From contig NZ_VWXD01000006.1 of NCBI RefSeq assembly GCF_011752625.1, positions 1 through 64,000 of the forward strand: 64,000 nucleotides of DNA. The letters run 5' to 3'. A program made the position numbers and the translations under genes. Positions within the stretch are counted from its first letter, which is position 1; each line of letters begins with the position of its first letter. Of this stretch, positions 15,972-25,440 are shown piece after piece. The notes below the pieces were generated by a model. It made no database searches. It saw only the letters and a program-made list of their open reading frames with translations, and was not told the DNA's origin. The DNA is from Candidatus Pantoea formicae (GTDB lineage: Bacteria > Pseudomonadota > Gammaproteobacteria > Enterobacterales > Enterobacteriaceae).

Positions 15972-17422
15972 AACGCGTTCTCCTGTTTGAGTAAGGGGGT
16001 TGAATCCACCCATTCATCGCCCTGTAGTTCAGGGGTGTCAAAAGCTTGTAGGTTGGCGTAATGCTGCTCGACGTCCTCGGCAAACAGTGAGGCAGTGATC
16101 CCACGCACCAGACGATCGGCCCCGGCGCTCACCGCAGGAATATCGCCGGAGACTTTGCCGTGCGTCAGCATCGCGGCATCGTTGAAGCAGTGGATATGCG
16201 CCAGCATCGGGCAGGCATCGGACGTCAGTTCGCGGAACTCAAATGCCGGGCCAAGATCGGGCGCTTCCAGCATGCTGTGGCGCGGATTGCCCATCTCGGG
16301 TTGAAAGCGACCATCAGACCAGCTACGAATATGCGGCGCGATAGCGGCAAACTCCGGGCGGCCGTGGAAATCATTGGTGAAGCCGGTGGCGGCGATCAAA
16401 AAGTCGTAGTGCAGTGCGCCCTGGGTAGTTTCAATCAGCAAGCCGTCTTCTTCCTGTTTAACGGCGTTAATGCCGCAATCGAGGAAGAAGCGCGCGTTCT
16501 CATGGCGTGATACGCGCAGAGTGGAAGAGCGCGGCGGTGGCGTTTGCGTCGCGGCGGTGTAATCGACAAATTTCCATTTCCACGCATCCGGCAACTGATG
16601 CATGCCGTGCACCACGCCCTGACTGCCAATGCCGGTCATCTTGTTGATGCGCGGCATTTCTTTGCGGCGAATCAGCAGATCGACGGCAGCAGCGCCCTGT
16701 TCCAGCGCGGTGGCCGCGTTATCCATCGACGAGGCGCCTGCACCAATCACCGCGATGCGCTTGCCCTTTAAAGCAGCGAAATCGATGTCATCGGCGGAGT
16801 GTGCCCAGAACTGGCGATCAATGCCCTGCAGGAAATCCGGTACGGCAAAGCCGCCGAGACCAGAGCGTCCGGTGGCGAGCACCAAACGACGCGTATAAAC
16901 ACGATCGGTTTCGGCACCCTCCAAATCCAACGCAATTAAATCCCCGGCCTGCGCAATGTGGGTGACCCGCACGTTGTTCTGCACCGGCAGATTCAGCACC
17001 TTGCGGTACCAAATCAGGTAATCCATCCACTGCGCTTTAGGGATTTTGTCCAGCTCCTGCCACGCCTCTTTGCCCCACTGCGCCGTGAACCAGGCGCGGA
17101 AAGTCAGTTGCGCGAGGCCCAGAGCCGGGCCGTGCAGCGTTTTTGGTGAGCGCAGGGTTTCCATACGCGCAAAGGTGATCCACGGGCCTTCTAATCCGGC
17201 GGGGGCAGCGTCATAGGCCACGACATTATTGATGCCGGTGAATTGTAATTTGGCCAGTGCCGCCAAACCGCACATGCCTGCCCCAATCACCACCACATCG
17301 CGAACTGGCGCGTCCTGATAAGTGCGTTCAGGCACCCATGATTTGGCAGGCAGTTCCAGAAATTCCAGATCCTGCTGAAGCTGAGCTTCCAGCGCGGCAA
17401 GACCTTTGGCGGCATACGTCAT
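15968..17422 (-). CDS. FAD/NAD(P)-dependent flavoprotein monooxygenase
   Basis: This 484-residue protein has two Rossmann nucleotide-binding motifs. 'VVIGAGMCGLAALAKL' (~45-60) is for FAD, and 'IAVIGAGASSMDNAATAL' (~225) is for NAD(P)H. 'ATGFTNDFHG' (~370) is typical of flavin monooxygenase or Baeyer-Villiger-like enzymes. It is the first gene of the seven-gene operon with two AhpD-like proteins and an importer, so it probably oxidises the imported compound. The reaction is not known from sequence. Confidence 0.85.
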   Translation of the reverse strand: MTYAAKGLAALEAQLQQDLEFLELPAKSWVPERTYQDAPVRDVVVIGAGMCGLAALAKLQFTGINNVVAYDAAPAGLEGPWITFARMETLRSPKTLHGPALGLAQLTFRAWFTAQWGKEAWQELDKIPKAQWMDYLIWYRKVLNLPVQNNVRVTHIAQAGDLIALDLEGAETDRVYTRRLVLATGRSGLGGFAVPDFLQGIDRQFWAHSADDIDFAALKGKRIAVIGAGASSMDNAATALEQGAAAVDLLIRRKEMPRINKMTGIGSQGVVHGMHQLPDAWKWKFVDYTAATQTPPPRSSTLRVSRHENARFFLDCGINAVKQEEDGLLIETTQGALHYDFLIAATGFTNDFHGRPEFAAIAPHIRSWSDGRFQPEMGNPRHSMLEAPDLGPAFEFRELTSDACPMLAHIHCFNDAAMLTHGKVSGDIPAVSAGADRLVRGITASLFAEDVEQHYANLQAFDTPELQGDEWVDSTPLLKQENAL

Positions 17423-17757
17423 AGAGAGATTTCCCTGGTGTCAGCGATCGCGTTGAGAGCGAGCGAAAACGGTTAAAACGCGCCGATGGCACTGCCTTTT
17501 TTATTATCTATAAATCGCATAATAGGCAGCTAACAATCATCAATACGCATAATAGGAGCTAAGTTTTCGCATAATCCTCTTGCGCTAAATGTGAGTCAAG
17601 ATTTTCGCTCAGGATTTGACCAATGGATTTCTTATATCTTATGCCAAAAAAGTTATAAGCGTTGAAAATGAAGGAATTGTTTATGGCGGTGTGACTGACT
17701 GCGCATTGCAAAATTGAGACGCGCAGGGTCACTTTTTATGGGGACCGCAGGCCGCGA
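17423..17757. promoter_or_regulatory. Regulatory region of the flavoprotein/ABC operon with CGCATAAT repeats
   Basis: This 335-bp gap holds no gene. CGCATAATAGGcAGCTAA (17516-17533) and CGCATAATAGGAGCTAA (17546-17562) are near-identical direct repeats 30 bp apart, and a third CGCATAAT lies at 17568-17575. A further CGCATAAT occurs at 17775-17782 inside the 3' end of the adjacent LysR gene. The array sits 95-155 bp upstream of the flavoprotein start, a reasonable position for a tandemly binding activator such as that LysR protein. Confidence 0.5.
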
Positions 17758-18717
17758 TCAGTCCTGGTTGATAATTCGCATAATGCGCGGATGTTCACTG
17801 GCTGGCAGGCGTTCAAATCCCGGCAGCAGCTGAGCTGCGGCGTCCGCCAGCGCTTCCACCAGCGCCTGCGCAGCGCTGGAAATCTGGCGACCTTGCGGCG
17901 TGATCACGCCAAAGAAGTAAGGGATGTCTTCCTGAATCGGACGAATCGCCACCCCGGCCAGCGGCATACCCCAGCCGGTCACGGGTTCGAGAATCGCCAC
18001 GCCCAATCCGGCGCGCACACACCCCAGAATATTCGCCGACGAGTTGGTTTCAATGGTTTCTGGCAGCGGTGCTTTCACCTTCTTCAAGGCTTTTTCATAG
18101 CGTCCGCGTAGGCGCTGCGGGCTCCAGGGGGCAATTAAGCGGCGGCCTGCCAGTTGACTCAGAGATAGCGCACTGTGTGCCGCCAGCTCATCTTCTTCCG
18201 GCAAGGCAATCACGCACTGAGACTGACCGATCCAGTGCAACTCCACCGCATGGTGCTCCAGCGGCAAGCTGCACAAACCGATGTCTGCTTCAGCTGTAAT
18301 CACCGCATGTGCCGTCTGTACGGCGGACTCACTGATGATTTGCACTTTGTTCTGTAAATTGAGTGTCGCCAGCGCCTGCGGCAGTAAACCAGCAGCCAGG
18401 GCGGGTGTCGCAGCAATACTCAGCGGGCGATGCTGCTGATGCGCTATCTCCTGCGCCCGCAGGCGGATCTGTTGCAGCGACAGCAAGGCTTTCTGCACAT
18501 ACTGATGCAGCTGCAGTGCTTCTTCGGAGGGATGAATACGCGGACCGTTGCGAATAAACAGGGGATAACCCAGCGACTGCTCCAGCTCCTGAATCAGACG
18601 CGATACCGCAGGCTGCGAGCGGTTCAGCGCTTTGGCCGCCGCTGTCACGCTGCCTGCTGAAATCACAGCGGAGAAAGCTTCCAACTGGCGCAGATCGAGG
18701 TCGTTTAACAGGGTCAT
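17758..18717 (-). CDS. LysR-family transcriptional regulator
   Basis: This 319-residue protein has an N-terminal helix-turn-helix (~10-68, 'GSVTAAAKALNRSQPAVSRL') and a LysR effector domain at ~95-300. It lies directly upstream of, and on the same strand as, the flavoprotein/ABC operon, so it is a candidate regulator of it. The repeated CGCATAAT motifs in the gap between them are possible binding sites. AGGGAAG precedes the ATG. Confidence 0.88.
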   Translation of the reverse strand: MTLLNDLDLRQLEAFSAVISAGSVTAAAKALNRSQPAVSRLIQELEQSLGYPLFIRNGPRIHPSEEALQLHQYVQKALLSLQQIRLRAQEIAHQQHRPLSIAATPALAAGLLPQALATLNLQNKVQIISESAVQTAHAVITAEADIGLCSLPLEHHAVELHWIGQSQCVIALPEEDELAAHSALSLSQLAGRRLIAPWSPQRLRGRYEKALKKVKAPLPETIETNSSANILGCVRAGLGVAILEPVTGWGMPLAGVAIRPIQEDIPYFFGVITPQGRQISSAAQALVEALADAAAQLLPGFERLPASEHPRIMRIINQD

Positions 18718-18979
18718 GCGTGGTTACTTCCCTAAATCATTGATTGTCCCCGGCAATATGGCGGGAAAAATCTATCATAGAGAGAGTCTTGCTCATTCGC
18801 TACTGCATTGTGACCAAGGCGAAAGCGTCTGCTTATCAGCAATGAAGAATGAGGGTGATTATGCGTTTACGCCGATGAAATGCCGTAAACGCTTGCTTAA
18901 GCTGCGGTGAGGTATAAAACTGCCAGTCAGATCACATTTCAATAACATCCTCAGGGCGCAGGAAGCAGGGGAAACCATC

Positions 18980-20374
18980 ATGACGCATCCAACTTCACAA
19001 CCACACCGTACCCCGCTGTTAGCGCTACTGGTTGCGGTTACCTTCTTTATGGAAAACCTTGACGCCACGGTCATCACCACCGCTATTCCGCAAATGGCAC
19101 GGGATTTCGCTGCCAGCCCGGTGGCGTTGAATGTGGGCGTGAGTGCTTACCTGTTAGCCGTCGCGGTGGGGATCCCCATGAGTGGCTGGCTGGCAGAACG
19201 CTTTGGCGCACGCACCGTATTTGCGAGTGCCATTCTGATTTTTACCCTCGCTTCGGTGATGTGCGGTATCAGCGATACCTTACCAATGTTCACATTGAGC
19301 CGAATTTTGCAGGGCATCGGCGGCGCAATGATGGTACCGGTCGGTCGTATGGTGGTGCTGCGCGTGACGGAAAAGAAGGACATGGTGAAAACCATCGCCT
19401 TTATTACCTGGCCGGGATTGATCGCCCCCGTACTTGGTCCACCATTGGGTGGATTAATTGTGACCTACGGACATTGGCCTTGGATCTTCTGGCTCAACAT
19501 TCCGCTTGGTATCCTTGCGATCATCGCCACCGGATATCTGGTACCGCAGTTCAAAGCCGAACAACGGCGCCCATTTGATGTTCGCGGTTTCGTGCTGACA
19601 GCCACTGCCTGTACCGCGTTGATTCTTGCGTTAGAAGTCCTCGGTCAGATGCATCTAAACCTCGGCGTTCCGCTGTTGCTGTTGGGTATCCTGTGCAGCG
19701 TGCTGGCCTATCACCACAGCTTCCGCCATCCGCAGCCGTTACTCCCTTTCAACACACTCACCATTAGCACCTTCCGCAATGCTGCCGTGGGCGGTTCGCT
19801 GTTCCGCGCCTCAATTAACGCCGTGCCTTTTCTGCTGCCTCTGCTGTTCCAACTGGGATTCGGCTGGAGTGCGGCACAGGCAGGTACCATGGTGTTGTGG
19901 GTTTTTGCGGGTAATCTGGCAATGAAACCCGCCACGACCTGGTTGATGAAGCGCTGGGGTTTTCGTCAGGTATTAATGATCAATGGGGTAATCAGCCTGG
20001 CAACCATGCTGGGCTGCATGTTGCTCAGCCCTTCACTCGGTTACTTCGCCATCGCCACGATCTTGTTCGTTGGCGGGCTGTCACGTTCACTGCAATTCAG
20101 CTGCTATAACAGCCTGGGATTCGCAGATGTACCGCAAGCCAAAATGGGGGATGCCTCTGTGATGTTCAGCATTTTCTTCCAGTTCAGCATGAGCGCGGGG
20201 ATCGCTTTAGCTGCCTTGTTCCTACGCGGTTCAATGCTGTGGCATGAGCACACCACCATTACACAAAGTGATATCCGTATCGCCTTTGCCGGTGTCGCGC
20301 TGCTGGTGTTAATGTCGTTGTTTGACGTGTGGCGACTGGAGAAGAATGCCGGATCACAGGTTCTTAGCCGGTAG
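18980..20374 (+). CDS. DHA2-family MFS drug exporter
   Basis: This 464-residue membrane protein has the DHA2 helix-1 motif 'ENLDATVITTAIPQMARDF', the loop 2-3 motif 'GWLAERFGARTVF' and an antiporter motif near 'GLIAPVLGPPLGG'. It resembles the MdtD/HsrA kind of proton-driven exporter. It is monocistronic and divergent from the LysR gene, which could also regulate it. The substrate is unknown. No EmrA-like partner is adjacent. Confidence 0.85.
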   Translation: MTHPTSQPHRTPLLALLVAVTFFMENLDATVITTAIPQMARDFAASPVALNVGVSAYLLAVAVGIPMSGWLAERFGARTVFASAILIFTLASVMCGISDTLPMFTLSRILQGIGGAMMVPVGRMVVLRVTEKKDMVKTIAFITWPGLIAPVLGPPLGGLIVTYGHWPWIFWLNIPLGILAIIATGYLVPQFKAEQRRPFDVRGFVLTATACTALILALEVLGQMHLNLGVPLLLLGILCSVLAYHHSFRHPQPLLPFNTLTISTFRNAAVGGSLFRASINAVPFLLPLLFQLGFGWSAAQAGTMVLWVFAGNLAMKPATTWLMKRWGFRQVLMINGVISLATMLGCMLLSPSLGYFAIATILFVGGLSRSLQFSCYNSLGFADVPQAKMGDASVMFSIFFQFSMSAGIALAALFLRGSMLWHEHTTITQSDIRIAFAGVALLVLMSLFDVWRLEKNAGSQVLSR

Positions 20375-20912
20375 TCGAGAGCGCCCGTAGCCGTATAAGC
20401 TGCGGGCGAATAGCACCGTAAGGGGCAGCACGCCCCCTGAGAAAAAAGGGTTCGTTAGTACGCCTAACCGTAACAAGGCATAATCAATTAGGTGACTATC
20501 ACATTCACTCGACGCTAATCGTGTTATTTTATTTAAAATGACCTTCCAGCGTCCCTTATGCAATATTGCAGTTAGCTTGCGCCTCTCCATGCTTGCCCGA
20601 TGTAATATAACCCTGACAAACACCCCATTTATTCACTACAAAAACACCATAGAAATCCGATTCCCCTAGAAATACACCCTATCCATAATGGCTCGCATAC
20701 AAGCCAACGCATTAAAAAATCAAATGGCTAAGCGAAACATATCATGCCTATTGATATCGCATGATGAAGGAGCACCTGTTAACAGCGTGCAAATGCTGGT
20801 CTCTTAAGACGAAATAAGAGTGCCACCTCTCTTTACGTCCTAAGAAACATCAAAACACCATGACTCTTTTAAAAGAGAAAACATGGAAAAATAACAAAAT
20901 GGAAGATATTAA
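20375..20912. promoter_or_regulatory. Gene-free, AT-rich leader region of the fimbrial operon
   Basis: I see no convincing gene in these 538 bp; a minus-strand frame at 20354-20623 has no family resemblance and is probably chance. Composition shifts here to AT-rich, matching the fimbrial genes. A stem GCCCGTAGC/GCTGCGGGC (about 20383-20407) may act as a terminator-like element after the exporter. No invertible-element repeats or recombinase gene are visible near the fimbrial promoter. Confidence 0.5.
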
Positions 20913-21446
20913 ATGAAAAAGAGTATTATTGCTTTGTCAATGTTAAGTCTGTTTGCCGTCTCCTCTGTACATGCTAAATCGGGAAAAGTCACCTTTACCG
21001 GTTCTATTATTGATGCTCCATGTTCAATCGCGCCTGGATCAGTGGATCAAACTGTTTCACTGGGTGCCATTTCAAATGTCGTACTGGCTGAAAATGGCAA
21101 TACCGGCAGTTCAACACCTCAGCGCTTCACCATTGAATTAGAAGATTGCGTGATTGCCACTCCGGGTACTAAAGATAAAGTCACGACCCGCTTCACGGGA
21201 GCCCCTTCTTCTTATGATTCCGATAGCCTGGCGCTGGTCGGTGGCACTGCGGGTGGTGCATCTATTCAGTTATTCGCCAATAACGGCGCTAAAGTCAAAA
21301 TCAACACACCAACTGCTGAACAACAGCTATTTAACGGTGGCAATACGTTGAGCTTTACCGCGAATGTTAAAGGCGGTGGTTCAACCTCAACAATTGTGCC
21401 AGGTACGTTCCAGGTGCCCGCCAATTTCGTTCTGAGCTACAACTAA
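20913..21446 (+). CDS. Major fimbrial subunit (FimA/MrpA-like)
   Basis: This 177-residue pilin has a signal peptide (~1-21, 'SVHA|KSG'). The N-terminal strand region 'GKVTFTGSIIDAPCSI' contains the first Cys of the pilin disulfide, and the second Cys is in 'ELEDCVIATPG'. The protein ends in '...PANFVLSYN', with the penultimate aromatic residue used for chaperone recognition. It is the first gene of the operon and is followed by a terminator-like hairpin, as expected for the most abundant subunit. Confidence 0.92.
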   Translation: MKKSIIALSMLSLFAVSSVHAKSGKVTFTGSIIDAPCSIAPGSVDQTVSLGAISNVVLAENGNTGSSTPQRFTIELEDCVIATPGTKDKVTTRFTGAPSSYDSDSLALVGGTAGGASIQLFANNGAKVKINTPTAEQQLFNGGNTLSFTANVKGGGSTSTIVPGTFQVPANFVLSYN

Positions 21447-21477
21447 TTAGCCATTCGCCCCAACCGTGAGCGATACC

Positions 21478-21503
21478 CCTGCGGCAATCATGCCGCAGGT
21501 TTT
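21478..21503 (+). terminator. Attenuating terminator after the major pilin gene
   Basis: CCTGCGGCA (21478-21486) and TGCCGCAGG (21491-21499) form a perfect 9-bp stem with loop ATCA, followed by TTTT. Partial termination here would yield more major subunit than usher or tip components. Confidence 0.8.
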
Positions 21504-21533
21504 GTAAAACCTTAATGATTTGGGAGCAGAAAA

Positions 21534-22082
21534 ATGAAATTTTGGCTCTCAATTTCATTCGCCTTCACAACCCTGATATCCGTTTATAGCAGTGCATCAT
21601 TAGGCGCCGAAGCGATGATCGCTGGACAAAAAACGGGACATGTCAATATTACCGGCTCGATAATGGGTGCCCCTTGTACTATTGAAGTCGGTGAACCGGA
21701 TCAAACACTCAACATCGGCAATCATGCTGTTAGTCATATTATCAAAGAGGGTCGCGGCCCTGAGCACATTTTCTCCATTCAACTCTATGGCTGCTCATTT
21801 AACGAAGATGAAAAACAATCATCGACAAACAATATATTCAGAATAATGTTTGATGGCGAAAATGATTTTGGGCACTTCAGAAACCTAGGATCTGCTAACG
21901 GTATTGCGATCATGATAAGCGATCCACAAGGAAATATTGCTTCACCTGGCAGGCATCTTCCACATGGAAGATTAGAAAAGGATATGCGGTTTGATTACAT
22001 TCTTAACTTGATTAGCAATCAAGATATTATCCAACCGGGCGATCTGCAATTAACCATCCGTTTTAGAATAGATTACAACTAA
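21534..22082 (+). CDS. Minor fimbrial subunit (second gene, MrpB/PapH-like position)
   Basis: This 182-residue pilin-fold protein has a signal peptide (~1-24). The Cys pair is in 'MGAPCTIEVGEPDQT' and 'IQLYGCSFNE', and the C-terminus is '...TIRFRIDYN'. By position between the major pilin and the usher it matches MrpB or PapH, where the equivalent subunit may anchor or terminate the rod. It is AT-rich like its neighbours. Confidence 0.85.
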   Translation: MKFWLSISFAFTTLISVYSSASLGAEAMIAGQKTGHVNITGSIMGAPCTIEVGEPDQTLNIGNHAVSHIIKEGRGPEHIFSIQLYGCSFNEDEKQSSTNNIFRIMFDGENDFGHFRNLGSANGIAIMISDPQGNIASPGRHLPHGRLEKDMRFDYILNLISNQDIIQPGDLQLTIRFRIDYN

Positions 22083-22095
22083 CAGGAATATTATT

Positions 22096-24597
22096 GTGTC
22101 GATCTTTTTCGCTCGCAATTTAACCTCAATATTAATCATCATCACACTTGGGGTTATTTTCCTAACAATTTTGGCGAAAACGTCCATGGCTTCCACTGAA
22201 GTTCAATTTAACACTGATGTGCTGGATATCAAGGATCGCAGTAATATCGATCTCAGCCAGTTTTCGCGCAAAGGCTTTATCTTACCGGGTAGCTACACTC
22301 TTGCTATTCACATCAACGCGAGCACATTGCCTGAGCGAGCCATTCATTTTTACCCTTCAGAACAAGATAAAAACGAAACCCTCTCTTGCATTTCACCTGA
22401 GATAATTCCCCTCATTGGGTTAAAAGAAGCGGCGCTTTCTCGTTTGAAATGGTGGCATAACGGGGAGTGTCTCGACTTTCAGAGTCTGAATGGCGTGACG
22501 GCACGAACCGATCTCGGTAAATCAACCCTCTTCATCAGCATCCCGCAAGCTTACCTTGAGTACAGCAGCCCGACCTGGGATCCTCCAGCGCGTTGGGAAG
22601 AAGGCATTTCTGGCCTGCTCTTTGACTACAACGTTAATGCGCAGAATGTCAGCCAAAAGGTACAGGGAGCCAAAAGTGGCATAAATGTCTCGGGTAATGG
22701 CACGACCGGTGTCAATTTTGACGCATGGCGCTTCCGTGCTGATTGGCAAGCCCGCCACGATCGCCGGGATACCGGCGCACAATCCCCCACTCGCTGGGAT
22801 TGGAGCCGTTTTTATGGCTATCGAGCATTGCGAAAAATTGGCGCGAAATTAACGGCAGGTGAGGACTACCTCAACTCAAACCTTTTCGACAGTTTTCGCT
22901 ACACCGGCTTAAACCTGATGTCAGATGACAATATGCTGCCCCCTAACCTACGCGGTTACGCACCGGAAATCAGTGGCGTCGCGAAAAACAATGCGAAGGT
23001 GGTTATCAGCCAACAGGGAAGAATTATTAAAGAAGTACAAATCCCTGCGGGCCCATATCGCATTCAAGATCTTGATAGTGCCGTATCAGGCAACCTTGAT
23101 GTCCGAGTTGAAGAGCAAGATGGCGAAGTACACCAATTCCAAGTGAATACGGCCACTATTCCATATCTAACCCGGCCAGGACAGTTTCGTTATAAAACCA
23201 CCGTGGGCAAACCCTCCGATTTTGCACACAACGTTGAAGGCCCCTTATTTGCTGCTGGAGAATTCGCATGGGGGATCAGCAACGGCTGGTCACTGTATAG
23301 CGGAGGGATTGGCGGCGGTGACTATCATGCTTTGTCGCTGGGAATTGGCCGGGATCTCCTCGCACTGGGCGCGTTGTCCACGGACATCACGACCTCAGCG
23401 GCTAAATTTGCTCATCAAGAGACCCAGCGAGGTAATGCCTGGCGCATAAGTTATGCAAAACGGTTTGACCAATTAGGGAGCCAAGTGACCTTTGCTGGCT
23501 ATCGCTTCTCAGACAGTGGTTTCCGCTCAATGGGTGAATACGTCAATACGTTTAAGGGTGATACAACTTCAGGCCGTAATAAAGAGATGTATACCCTGTC
23601 ATTGAATCAGCAATTTGAGTCACTAAACCTGACGACTTATCTCAATTACAACCATCAAACATACTGGAACCAAGACGCCAATCATCGTTATGACTTTTCA
23701 CTTTCACGCAGTGTTGATTTAGCAAAATTTAAAAACGTAAACCTCTCACTGACGGCTTACCGTAATAAATTTAATCAGATGAGTGACAGCGGCATGTATA
23801 TCTCTTTGTCGCTGCCTTGGGGGCAGTCCGGCACCGCAAGTTACAATGGTTCATACGCGAAAGGAAATACACTCAATAATGTGAGCTATTACCGTCGGGT
23901 CAGTGACACTGATTCCTATCAAATCAATGGGGGCATTGCCAGCACCGGTACTGACTTAGGTGGCTACTACACACACAAAAGCACTTATGCACAGTTCAAC
24001 ACTTCAGCAAGCTATCGGGCAGGTCAATATCAAGCACTAGGGTTATCACTGCAAGGCGGCGCAACGTTAACGCCACAAGGTGGCGCATTGCACAGCGCGA
24101 GCCTTGCGGGCGGTACGCGAATGTTGGTGGATACCGAAGATGTTGCTGGCGTTCCTTTTTCAGGAATTGGTCATTCCGTTAAAACGAATCAGTTTGGCAA
24201 AGCGATCATTGCTGATGTGAGTAGCTATTATCGAAATAGCGTACGTATCAATGTCGATAAGCTGGACGACAATATGGAAGCCCTAAAATCAGTCGCACAA
24301 GGCACATTAACAGAAGGCGCGATTGGATATCGTCGTTTTAGTGTTATTTCAGGCGAGAAGTCAATGGCAATAGTGAGATTAGCAGATGGCTCCCCTCCCC
24401 CCTTTGGCGCAAGTGTCTTTAATAAAAAGAACCAAGAGACCGGGATCATAAATGATGGCGGAAGTGTTTATCTGAGTGGTATTCAACCTGGTGAATCAAT
24501 GACGTTGCGCTGGAATGATGAAGATCAATGTCGGATAAATTTGCCACAACAAATACCTGCCAATATGTCGGCTAACTTATCGCTTTCCTGTACTTAA
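22096..24597 (+). CDS. Outer-membrane fimbrial usher
   Basis: This 833-residue usher is GTG-initiated, with AGGAA nine bases upstream. Regions in order are signal peptide (~1-34), N-terminal chaperone-binding domain ('VQFNTDVLDIKDRSNIDLSQ'), a 24-strand beta-barrel (~140-680) with plug domain, and C-terminal domains ending 'RINLPQQIPANMSANLSL' plus a terminal Cys. It secretes and assembles the subunits of this operon. It precedes the chaperone, the order of Pap/Mrp (pi-clade) operons rather than of fim. Confidence 0.93.
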   Translation: MSIFFARNLTSILIIITLGVIFLTILAKTSMASTEVQFNTDVLDIKDRSNIDLSQFSRKGFILPGSYTLAIHINASTLPERAIHFYPSEQDKNETLSCISPEIIPLIGLKEAALSRLKWWHNGECLDFQSLNGVTARTDLGKSTLFISIPQAYLEYSSPTWDPPARWEEGISGLLFDYNVNAQNVSQKVQGAKSGINVSGNGTTGVNFDAWRFRADWQARHDRRDTGAQSPTRWDWSRFYGYRALRKIGAKLTAGEDYLNSNLFDSFRYTGLNLMSDDNMLPPNLRGYAPEISGVAKNNAKVVISQQGRIIKEVQIPAGPYRIQDLDSAVSGNLDVRVEEQDGEVHQFQVNTATIPYLTRPGQFRYKTTVGKPSDFAHNVEGPLFAAGEFAWGISNGWSLYSGGIGGGDYHALSLGIGRDLLALGALSTDITTSAAKFAHQETQRGNAWRISYAKRFDQLGSQVTFAGYRFSDSGFRSMGEYVNTFKGDTTSGRNKEMYTLSLNQQFESLNLTTYLNYNHQTYWNQDANHRYDFSLSRSVDLAKFKNVNLSLTAYRNKFNQMSDSGMYISLSLPWGQSGTASYNGSYAKGNTLNNVSYYRRVSDTDSYQINGGIASTGTDLGGYYTHKSTYAQFNTSASYRAGQYQALGLSLQGGATLTPQGGALHSASLAGGTRMLVDTEDVAGVPFSGIGHSVKTNQFGKAIIADVSSYYRNSVRINVDKLDDNMEALKSVAQGTLTEGAIGYRRFSVISGEKSMAIVRLADGSPPPFGASVFNKKNQETGIINDGGSVYLSGIQPGESMTLRWNDEDQCRINLPQQIPANMSANLSLSCT

Positions 24598-24647
24598 ATT
24601 CATGCTCATGAAGTGAACCTATTAAAAAACCAAACAGAGTATATCTA

Positions 24648-25412
24648 ATGAAGAAAAAAACGCTTAAAAATACCTTTTTGCTTGTCGCGTTGAGTTTGAT
24701 GGCGCAGTCAGCTTTAGCCGCTATATCTCTTGACAGAACTCGCATTATTTATCCTGGCACTGAGAAGTCAGTGAGTTTGACCGTCAGTAACAAAAACAAT
24801 GAACTGCCCTACTTAGCGCAGGGATGGCTTGAAGATGAAAATGAAAACAAACTTGAAAGTAATAGCGCATTTATTGTTGTCCCTCCGGTACAGCGAATAG
24901 AACCCAAGTCAGAAACTCAAGTGAAAGTACAGTCACTGGTTGCTACTGATGCTTTTAAAGAACTGCCTCAAGATCGGGAATCACTTTTTTACTTTAACTT
25001 GAGAGAAATCCCCCCCAGAAGTGACAAACCGAATGTGCTGCAAATTGCGTTACAAACTCGTATAAAGCTTTTTTATCGTCCTGCTGCACTGGCTGAGTCC
25101 GCATCGGCCCAACATGCCGCACCCTTTCAAGAGAAGCTGCTGTTAACCAAAAAAGGGGATAAATACTGGGTAAAAAATCCAACGCCTTATTACATCACAT
25201 TGATTGGTGCCAGTGCGAAAAAAGAGGGTGAAGTCATTAAAGGATTCGAGGCCATGATGGTTGCCCCTTTCTCTGAAAACCTCCTTGGAGGCAGTGCAGC
25301 CACATTAGGGGCAAATCCTGTATTGGTCTACGTCAATGATTATGGCGGTCAACCTGCGCTGACCTTTAAATGCCGTGGTGAGACATGCAGCGTAAGCGAT
25401 CAAAGCAGCTAA
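24648..25412 (+). CDS. Periplasmic fimbrial chaperone
   Basis: This 254-residue PapD-like chaperone has a signal peptide (~1-24) and two immunoglobulin-like domains. The subunit-anchoring Arg is in 'LDRTRIIYPG', and the conserved Lys is in 'QTRIKLFYRP'. 'LFYFNLREIPP' is the usual G1-strand neighbourhood. It donates a strand to fold the pilins and delivers them to the usher encoded 50 bp upstream. A Cys pair near the C-terminus ('FKCRGETCS') is as in PapD/MrpD-type chaperones. Confidence 0.93.
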   Translation: MKKKTLKNTFLLVALSLMAQSALAAISLDRTRIIYPGTEKSVSLTVSNKNNELPYLAQGWLEDENENKLESNSAFIVVPPVQRIEPKSETQVKVQSLVATDAFKELPQDRESLFYFNLREIPPRSDKPNVLQIALQTRIKLFYRPAALAESASAQHAAPFQEKLLLTKKGDKYWVKNPTPYYITLIGASAKKEGEVIKGFEAMMVAPFSENLLGGSAATLGANPVLVYVNDYGGQPALTFKCRGETCSVSDQSS

Positions 25413-25440
25413 AAATAAAACATGATTCTGGGATGAAAAG

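Noticed and set aside
20354-20623. Minus-strand 89-codon frame in the fimbrial leader region
   Set aside because: It begins inside the exporter's 3' end region on the opposite strand, has unusual composition and resembles nothing.
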